From contig CP034993.1 in the NCBI GenBank assembly GCA_004026145.2, positions 1,578,580-1,642,579 of the forward strand: a stretch of 64,000 nt of DNA. Direction: 5' to 3'. This DNA comes from Takifugu bimaculatus. Taxonomy: Eukaryota; Chordata; Actinopteri; Tetraodontiformes; Tetraodontidae. Every line of letters starts with the position of its first letter. Position 1 is the first letter of the stretch. A program made the position numbers and the translations under genes. Below, piece by piece: positions 56,355 to 64,000 of the stretch. The notes beneath the pieces are model-generated. The model was not told the DNA's origin. It saw nothing but the letters and a program-made list of their open reading frames with translations, and ran no database searches.

Positions 56355-59300
56355 TAGCGCGATGTGTATATAAGCAACCGTGCTTGAGTCCACTTGGACT
56401 CTGTATTTTCATTTAAAAAATGGACAGTGGTGCATTTGTGTTCACTACGTGCGTCCCACAGATTTATCCAGAGGCTTTAATTCAACTGAAGAAAAAGCGA
56501 AAGAGTTTTTCTCTGAGATCTTTAGATTTATGACTGCAAACCGTCAACGGAGTTTCTAAGGACAAAGGATGCAGTGTCCTCGTACATACAGCTTGATATT
56601 ACAACTGATAAGACGTTTATTCTCGCAGTAAAGACAAGACGTGCCAGAAGAAAGACAATGATTCCACGGGGCGTGTTGTGAATGGGTGCGATTCCCTGCA
56701 CAGTCCTGAGCTGAGGCGTCTCGTGACAGTGACTTTAAAACTCTCTGCCACCAAGGACAGACGCTCCCCGTACTTGGAAAGCTGCCTCCGTTCCGTGTTG
56801 TGCTGCCTCTGATCACACCTTGGTGCTGGAAGGTGGACTCTGGAGCAGGCTCAGGCTGAGAAAGGCCAAGAGCCAGGCCTCAATGATGAAACCTAGAAAA
56901 ACACAACACTACCGTTCCCACATCATTGTTATTGTCTCTCACTCATCGAGAGAGAGAGAGAAAGCAGAGGGTGCTCAGAGGCTGCCCAAAGGAATTCCCT
57001 GGAATAAACATTTAGAAGCCAGCCTCTCCTAAGTGAGATGGATGCTTGAAAACACACTGGGTGCATCTCTATCAAGGCTGCTGCTGAAATATTAACACGG
57101 CAGCCTGATGCTAGGCTGCAAACACAGAAACCTGCCGCACACTCGCTCCAGAACCTGGACTCCTGCGAGTTTAGCGTGACATCACAGCGCCACATGACCC
57201 TATCCGAAGATTCCAGGAGAGACAAACAGCGCTTCCCTGTAAACTGGTTCAAACTGGTCTGCGACTGAGGGAAGGCGCAGGTTTAACCCCTGAAGAAACA
57301 GAGCAGCAGCAGGGAGCGCCTGGAGGGAGGACACACATACGCCCCACATAAGGGAACAACAAGAGGACATAATGATGTCTTCTTGCTGCGTGCGGAGCCT
57401 AAAACGCACACCAATGACACAACAAGGACAGATGTGCCCTGGTCGGCCGTCCCCACGTACAAAGGGTGGTTGTGTATCAGCCAGATTACAGCCTGCACGC
57501 GCCTGCGTGTGTGTGTGTGTGCGTCCCCCCGAACTGTGCTTCAGAAACTATAATTCACACTGCAGAAATCTGCACGTTAGCGAGGCTGAATTAAAACGTG
57601 GAGTATGGGGGAAAAAAAGCCTGAGCCTCTGTGCTGGTGGAGCGTTAGCCCAGCACGTTACCAGGGCAGCTGTGGTTGCTAGTTTCAAGTCTCGAGACAC
57701 GAGGCAACTTTTGCCCCAGAAGAGCTCTGGAGAGCCGGAGAATACAATATTAGATTAGCAGGAACAAAATGTTCCACTGGCGTCCACGCCACGTTGGGAT
57801 TTCAGGTCTGTGCACACAAATCTTTGCACTTGTTTTGCCCGTCGCTCGGTCGGGTTTTTAAATATTGGACAGGCCGTTTTATGTCGTTTCCGGTTGTGCT
57901 GTCATCAAGGTCATGTACTGTATGCACATGCAGGTGTGAAACTTAAAACGGTGCACAGTCAAAACGGCCACGGTCTGAGTCACGTGCATGCACATAAAAA
58001 CGCATTGCAGGAAACGAGGAAGCACCTTCCCTTTGAGATTTTACCAGCTTCTGTCCATCTTCCTGCTCCATTTGTGCCTCACAATAGCTATTGAACAGAG
58101 TGGGGGGGGGGGGGGCAGTCTAATTGGTTTATTGCGTAATGCTCTGGGCACACCCATAGTTAATTACCTAAGTACCTCCAACCTTTGTAAACATTGCCTC
58201 CTAATGAAGGAGCCCGTTTTTAAAGAACCAAACTAGCAACCCTGGACTATACGTGCTTGACTTTGGTTAAATGTGTACGAAAGCGTAGACCCTCGACAGG
58301 AAACGGACCCGTGCTTGGATGCAGATTAGTAAAGAGCAGGAAGTGTCCCGTTCCATCACGTCCACGCCGAACAGCCATCTTTAAGAACCTGCAGAGTACA
58401 GGTGAATCAACGTAACCTGTCGCGCATTAAGCTCCATTACGGTGTGAGGGGCAAAGCTCAGATTCTTGGTGTTTTTAATTCCTGCTTGATTTATAGATAG
58501 ACGACCTTTGGAATTTGGCCACGCTGATGTGTCCTCAACAAGAACATCTCATTCCACCCTTCTAACCCACAAACCACTCTGAAGATGGCTTTCTGGCGTA
58601 CAGGCTAGCAATGCTACGCTACACTAGCTCAATCATCAATCAGGGTTCCATAGGGACAATCAGAGAGTTCACCCAACACAAGTTATCATCGAAGCCTCGT
58701 CACCCTGAAGGACACCTTCACCTGAGTGTCAATACTCCTCCAACGCAACTAATCGACTTATCTTGCTACCGAGCACGTACGCATCACATGACGGCCGCCT
58801 GATTTACGAGACTCGTGGCCCCATGTGCTGGCCAGCCCAGGTTCAGATTACAGGAATTCATAAGTGCTGACTCATTTAGATGAGGTTTAAGGGTGAGATT
58901 TAGGAGGGATCTGCTCGCGACTCCCTCACTCCAATCCCAGAACAGAGACACGATACACACAATTCTGACTGAGGAAGGCGAGTCAAGTGTTCCCCTCACA
59001 GAACACTGCACGTTTTACGGGCCCATCTTTGCTGCCGCCGCCGTGCTAGTTTATGTGTAACATTGGTGACACGCAGCACACCCTTCTAAGCCTGGTGTGT
59101 GTGTGTGCGTGCGTGTTGACGATCATAAATCACCTGGAAGTAAAAACACATTAGCCAGGACATAATAAGAGGATGGGGAAGACAGCCAGTGATTAGTTGA
59201 TCTGTGCCTGCTCCTCCGAGGACCCAGGAGAATAACCGGGCCTCCTCTGTTCTCCAGAACCAGGCCTGGAAGCGCGGCGGACGCACAACAGACGCCAGAG

Positions 59301-60223
59301 ACGCGGCCTGCAGATACAACAAGTCCCGCTCTCTTTCCCATTCATCAAAACACACATTCACAGCTGAATCTCTTCATAGTCCGTACTTCTGACGCCTCGT
59401 CCGTGGGTGGACAGGTTGATTGGATTCGTCCTAAGCGAATGAGAGTGTCGTGGCCCCGATCGTCAGCACGGCTCTCATTCTCCGGCGGTCTTCTATTGTG
59501 TCTGTTGCTTTGTAGAAGCGGATCAATGGGAAAAGGCTCTTCCCCCTCACCAGCGCACAACACTCGTCTCCAGCATTGTAATCACCTCCCAACTGGGACT
59601 CCGCTCAAACAGCCGGCACACAACGAAAGGAGACGCTCCCCCCGTCCCCGGGACAATAGAGACAATGTCGATACAGGATGTTTAACAAAATCAAGATTTA
59701 AGACGTCGCTCAGAAATCCAGAAACCCAACGGCACTAACCATTCGAAGGGTTAATGATGTCACCAGCAGATATGACGTCACCAGCGTAATCTTGATTGGT
59801 GGGATGCAGAAAAAATCTTTATTTAAGAAATGCATTCCACCTTTGATAAGTGGTGCTCATGGCGCCATGGCTGGGGGGGGGTGGGGGGGTTAGCTAAGCC
59901 ATAATCTAACTGTACCCAGATGAAAAATATGCCTCCCTGTCCCGTGTGGCCCGTGCTCACTTTTTGTCCTGCCCTCTACCCCTCCCAGATCCAGACGACC
60001 TCCCTCCGCCGCGGCTCTGCTGTGGGGTCGGCTCGCCCGGCGTGTGTGTGCTCGTGTGTGTCCGTCCCCGCTGGTTGTGTCCTGATCGCCAAGGGTTAAG
60101 CCCCTGCCATTTTAACGCCACTGACAGATCAGACCATTAGGGTGTTACCTAACAAAATGGAAGCCTTTAACCCTGAATCTGCCAGACCGTCTGCATGTGT
60201 GTGTGAATGAGCAGAGAGGGAGC

Positions 60224-60225
<2 letters not shown>

Positions 60226-60259
<34 letters not shown>
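60226..60259 (+). repeat. (CA)n microsatellite
   Basis: About 17 units in the gatad2a 5' region. Confidence 0.95.
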
Positions 60260-60262
<3 letters not shown>

Positions 60263-60584
60263 CTCTACCTGAACTGCTCCCACAGCAACGGGACCACAAC
60301 TTTAGTGCACAATAACCAGAGTCGACTCATCAGAAACATTGACTAATTTCAAAATTCCTCGACAGGGAAGGTGATTTATTTGTGCCGAGCTTCTTCCAAA
60401 CGTCCAGAATCCTGTAACCCCGGGAGCCCAAACCCACGGAGAAAGCTGAAAGGCTGGGACACACGCAGGCTGCTATCAGATTACACTTCTCAGAAATAGA
60501 TGGTAGCAGGAAGTGACCAGAGCGGCAGAGGGGAAAAAAGTTAGCGCTGCAAAGTACGAGATGCAAGACAAGGCAGCGACTCAC

Positions 60585-60620
60585 CTGTCAACAACAACAC
60601 AAACGACCGACTGGATCCTT
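60585..60620 (-). other. possible noncoding 5' exon of gatad2a
   Basis: On the minus strand a strong donor (TTGACAG|GTGAGTCGC) ends here and a gcgtttccag acceptor-like site precedes it by 36 nt. It could be an internal 5' UTR exon, or the end of a longer first exon. Splice signals alone are weak evidence. Confidence 0.25.
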
Positions 60621-60745
60621 CTGGAAACGCACCGGGAGCACAAAAAAGACTTTCTATGGGTATAAACTACAACGGCCACTCCACACCTTCACATCTTGAG
60701 CTGTGCACAACAACAGAAAAGCTTTTTCAGAAGGAAAGTTGGGCC

Positions 60746-60747
<2 letters not shown>

Positions 60748-60820
<73 letters not shown>
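60748..60820 (+). repeat. (TG)n microsatellite
   Basis: About 36 units, in the gatad2a 5' region. Confidence 0.95.
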
Positions 60821-60821
<1 letters not shown>

Positions 60822-61229
60822 ACAGCATCAATAAGCAGCTCTTGTCCCCACATATTGTGAAAACTATAACCAACACTGGAATGACTTCAGTCAGCTTCGA
60901 GTGTCACGAGATCACTAGATCAGTCGATCACTAGATCCGCTCGTTACCTGTCAGCTGTGGTCCAACAGTTGCTGATTGAGATGTGAGTGAAGAAGCAAGT
61001 CCCAGGTGAAGGAGCTCAGAGCCGTGCTACTGTGGTGGAGGATGCTGTGCAGCTTGTGAGGGGCAGCAGGGCAACAGGGCAACACTACTCTCTAGGCTGC
61101 TTTTAATCAAAGCCCCAAAGTCCTTTTATCACTGCCATTGATCTCTGGAAGATCATGGGACAGGTCGCCTTTGATCGTGTCTTTAAAGTTCAACACCTTA
61201 ACCTTTCAGTTATTCTGCCAACAGGAAGA

Positions 61230-61250
61230 TAAACAAACAAACAAACAAAC
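61230..61250 (+). repeat. (AAAC)n tetranucleotide repeat
   Basis: Five perfect units. Confidence 0.9.
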
Positions 61251-61286
61251 GGTGGCTGAGGAAACAGGCTGATGTGATTTAAACCA

Positions 61287-61470
61287 GCGCTGTGCCCCAA
61301 CCACACACTCGTTTCCTGCTCACTACTCACTACACGGACTTTAAAATGGTCGTGCACGTTAAATGCCGTGATGGTGCCACAGAATAATGGGTGACGGTGG
61401 CCAGGTCCGTCTAATTATTTCAACCCATCAGAACACACCCCGACACGTTCAGCGGTGGTTCTAGGGAAAG
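61287..61470 (+). mobile_element. diverged partial copy of the 35904-37511 outer element
   Basis: Shares in order ACCACACACTC, TCACTACTCAC-type sequence, TGATGGTG, AATAATG/AATAATTACG, GGCCAGGTCC, CATCAGAA and TTCAGCGGT with 35918-36140. Only the left half is seen, with no right terminus. Confidence 0.55.
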
Positions 61471-63579
61471 ATTTGCGGCTAGAATTAACTTTAATAAAAT
61501 ATTAATGTCAATAATAATACAATAATTACTCATTACCTAAAATAATTGGTGTCCCTTGACATTTTCAGCCAAGACGTGATGGCACATTCTCCAGTCACAT
61601 TCTGCTGCAGTGAAAACATTTAATAAAGCAATTTTCCATCCAGAAACGGCTCCAGAGCTACTTTTCATCTTTGTAAATATTCTTTTCCTGAGATCCTGTC
61701 GCCTGGTGAGGAACAGACGATTCCCAAGGACAATTTGAAGTGGGGGGGGGGGCAGTGGAGGTTGATTGTTTTGTTTTTTCACACATTTATGTTGTAATAC
61801 TTGTAATGATGTTGTAATGATCATATTGGACCCTCCTGTTGTGAACTACACATTGATTTCTCATTTCCCAAATATTTCATATATCAAACCGCACAGTGGA
61901 ACCACGATGCTCCCAACCATCCCAGTGGGAAGCTCGTCCCAGTGGGAAGCTCGTCCCAGAGCCCTCCCTCGTGAGGGCGATGATGGGGAGCGCCCCTGGA
62001 TGCTGACTGCATCAAGGTCCTGAGCGCCAGCGTTGGAGCTGAAGGACCCACAGAAATAGAACAATCCCTCCACACTTTAGAAGAACCTGCAGGTGTCTGC
62101 GGTGGCGTGATGGTTCGATTCCCCGCCTTCTGCCTAAAACACGCCAAGTTAGAAAGGAAACCCGTGAACATTCGGGGAGTTCCAGGTGCTCCTGGCCTGT
62201 CTCAGACTCAAAGTGAATCCATCCCTTCTGATCCCATCTGCAGCATCTTTTGGGAAACCAACCAGATCACTGAGCCCCCCCACGGGTCAGATCTCGTCAC
62301 GCCTCCGAAGGGTCTCAGCAGGTCACAAACATCTGCTGGAATCAAAATGGCTGCCGTCTCCAGGAGGGGACACGCCCATGTCTGGAGGAATGAGGCCGGG
62401 ACGGGACGGGTGTTCACCGTTGACACGTGCCTGAGTCAACATGAAGTCCAACAGGGTAAACAAGAAACAGCCGAACGTTCAAGGATTCTTCTCTCGAGCT
62501 TCAGAATGGCCCCGGGGCCCGTGGGCGGGACCGTGGCTGACACGACTGCTGCCGTCAACCCAGGCCCTCCGTCCCCTGCTGTCCTGGGACGGGCGCCACT
62601 GGTCCACGGCCCCGCCCCCAACACAGCGATCTGGCTGGGGACGTCCTTCAGGCCCCGAACCGTCTCCGTCCTCCCTGCTGCGCTGTTCCTCCCCAGGTCA
62701 GAGGAGAACGTCAGGGAACAGACCCGAGCACACATCTGTCGTCCCCGTCTCTACAGACACCACACCTGGAGCGTGGACAAGTGTCCCCTGTGTGGAGGGA
62801 GACAGCCCAGAAGCTTCCAGGCCCGCGTCCTGCTCGCAGTGGTGTTGCACCGGTTCCGTTCTGACAGGGTGACAGACGTGCACGGACGGGACGAGGCAGT
62901 TGTCTCCGGCACCAGCCTTAAACTGGCCACCGACCCAAGGTGGAAGACGCCCGGCCCGCAACAATAATCATCCCAGCTTTGGAAGTTTGCAGTTCCTCTA
63001 ATTAGGCCCACGTTGCACAACGTGTCCGCGTGGTCACGGATGGGGGGGGGGTAACATGCTGACGGCGGGCGGGCGACAGACGCAGGACATGTTTGGTAAA
63101 GACGCACAAACGACACAAACGAAGGCCTTTAAATAAGTTTGGCCTCTGATGCAGCAGCGGCTCTCCAGCGCTGCCTGTCCGACTGCATCACCTTCAGAGC
63201 TATTAGAAGTGCCCCCCTCCTGGGGCAAACCCCGCATCTACCCTCATCACTGACCGGGGGGGGGGCAACCGTCCGCTGACTACAAACACGGTGCTGTTGA
63301 ACTGAAACCCCCCCTTAAATCAGGTAAACAGTGTCCATCTGATCAGCTCAACCATGGGGAGTCAGTGGGGTGGGGTGGGTGGGGGGGGGGCTGCCACGAC
63401 CATCATGAGAGGTCCCAACAAGACAAATGTCCCAGCAGAATCCTCCAGAACCAAAGGTGGGATCCTTCCAGACGACCTCCAGTGATCGGCACAGTGGCCA
63501 TGACGTCAAAGGCTCCACTTTAAGGAGGGGGGGGGGGGTAAATATACAGTAGTCAGTGCATCATTTTCAACTTTGCCTC

Positions 63580-64000
63580 CGTTAAACGGATGAATCCCAC
63601 CCTGTGGAGCTGTCGCCTCATCTGGCGGCGTGTGGACGGACGGACGGACACCACCCCGGACGGAGGCACCGCCGTCCACCATTACGCCTCCATAAAAAGG
63701 CTTTTCACGGTTGAGCTAATCTGACAAAGTTGGGGAGGGGGGGGGATCAATGGCTCATAAACGCGTAATCAGACACCATCCCCGGTTAAGAAGAACCGCC
63801 GGCGTCGCGGAACCGGTGCCAAAACACGCCGCGATTGTCCTAAACTTCCCCGAAGCAACTTAATCTGGCGTGAGATCTTCCCATTTGAGCCCAGCCCGTC
63901 AGCAGCAGCGAGCTATCTCATGCTAACGTTAACTTGGCGTGCCAACAACAACCTGTCCATCTGTCCGGCTACAAACCAGCGGCTAAGTAAGGCGAGCTAA
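63580..64000 (-). promoter_or_regulatory. CpG-rich segment, possible distal gatad2a promoter edge
   Basis: CpG density rises relative to the preceding kilobases (GGACGGACGGAC, CGCCGGCGTCGCGG). Together with the need for an upstream noncoding exon this makes it a candidate promoter or first-exon region that continues past the window. No start site or donor can be fixed. Confidence 0.25.

Larger units (their letters stand above)
55973..64000 (-). other. gatad2a 5' region: UTR exon(s), intron and upstream flank
   Basis: The acceptor at 55986-55987 implies at least one noncoding upstream exon in or beyond this stretch. It contains microsatellites, a partial transposon copy at 61287-61470 and, at the right edge, a CpG-richer segment. 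The only long open frame is 62107-62967 on plus, without recognised domains. Confidence 0.6.

Noticed and set aside
62112..62122. GGTTCGATTCC, an exact tRNA B-box-like sequence
   Set aside because: No matching A box, T-stem pairing or acceptor stem nearby, so no tRNA; a tRNA-derived SINE could not be shown.

Overview
The window looks like nuclear DNA from a ray-finned fish (teleost). It carries vertebrate genes with GT-AG introns, many long (CA)n/(TG)n microsatellites and poly-G runs, and teleost-style dispersed repeats. The species cannot be named from the sequence alone. Only about 6.4 kb of the 64 kb can be supported as protein-coding. It belongs to three genes, all on the minus strand, so transcription runs from right to left.

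Layout, left to right. 1-2046: region downstream of cilp2, nothing recognised. 2047-13382: cilp2 (cartilage intermediate layer protein 2), nine coding exons from a signal-peptide exon at 13382 to a large terminal exon. 13383-19161: intergenic, with two LINE-tail-like repeats, a TG-microsatellite repeat and an unassigned candidate terminal exon at 17359-17607. 19162-45369: yjefn3 (AIBP2, a NAXE paralogue), six coding exons, with a 16.9 kb first intron that holds an 18-bp minisatellite and a nested transposon. 45370-49395: intergenic, with inverted CCAAT boxes near yjefn3 and the gatad2a 3' region. 49396-55972: gatad2a (p66-alpha, a NuRD subunit), ten coding exons. 55973-64000: 5' non-coding part or upstream flank of gatad2a, CpG-rich at the far right.

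Gene order and orientation (gatad2a, yjefn3, cilp2, head to tail) match human 19p13.11. TSSK6 and NDUFA13, which sit between GATAD2A and YJEFN3 in human, were not seen here. The three products do not form one pathway: cilp2 is extracellular matrix, yjefn3 is an AIBP-family protein with an altered nucleotide-binding motif, and gatad2a is a nuclear corepressor subunit. They are linked only by conserved synteny.

Exon coordinates were derived by hand from reading frame, splice signals and recalled family sequence. Codon phases close exactly for yjefn3 (750 nt). They close for gatad2a and cilp2 only after allowing single-base indels: one in gatad2a and six in the last cilp2 exon. The gatad2a case suggests that some or all of these are consensus errors. 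No undescribed multi-gene system is evident. The most useful leads are the frame breaks, the unassigned terminal exon, the nested hAT insertion with a perfect 8-bp target duplication, and the divergent yjefn3 active-site motif.
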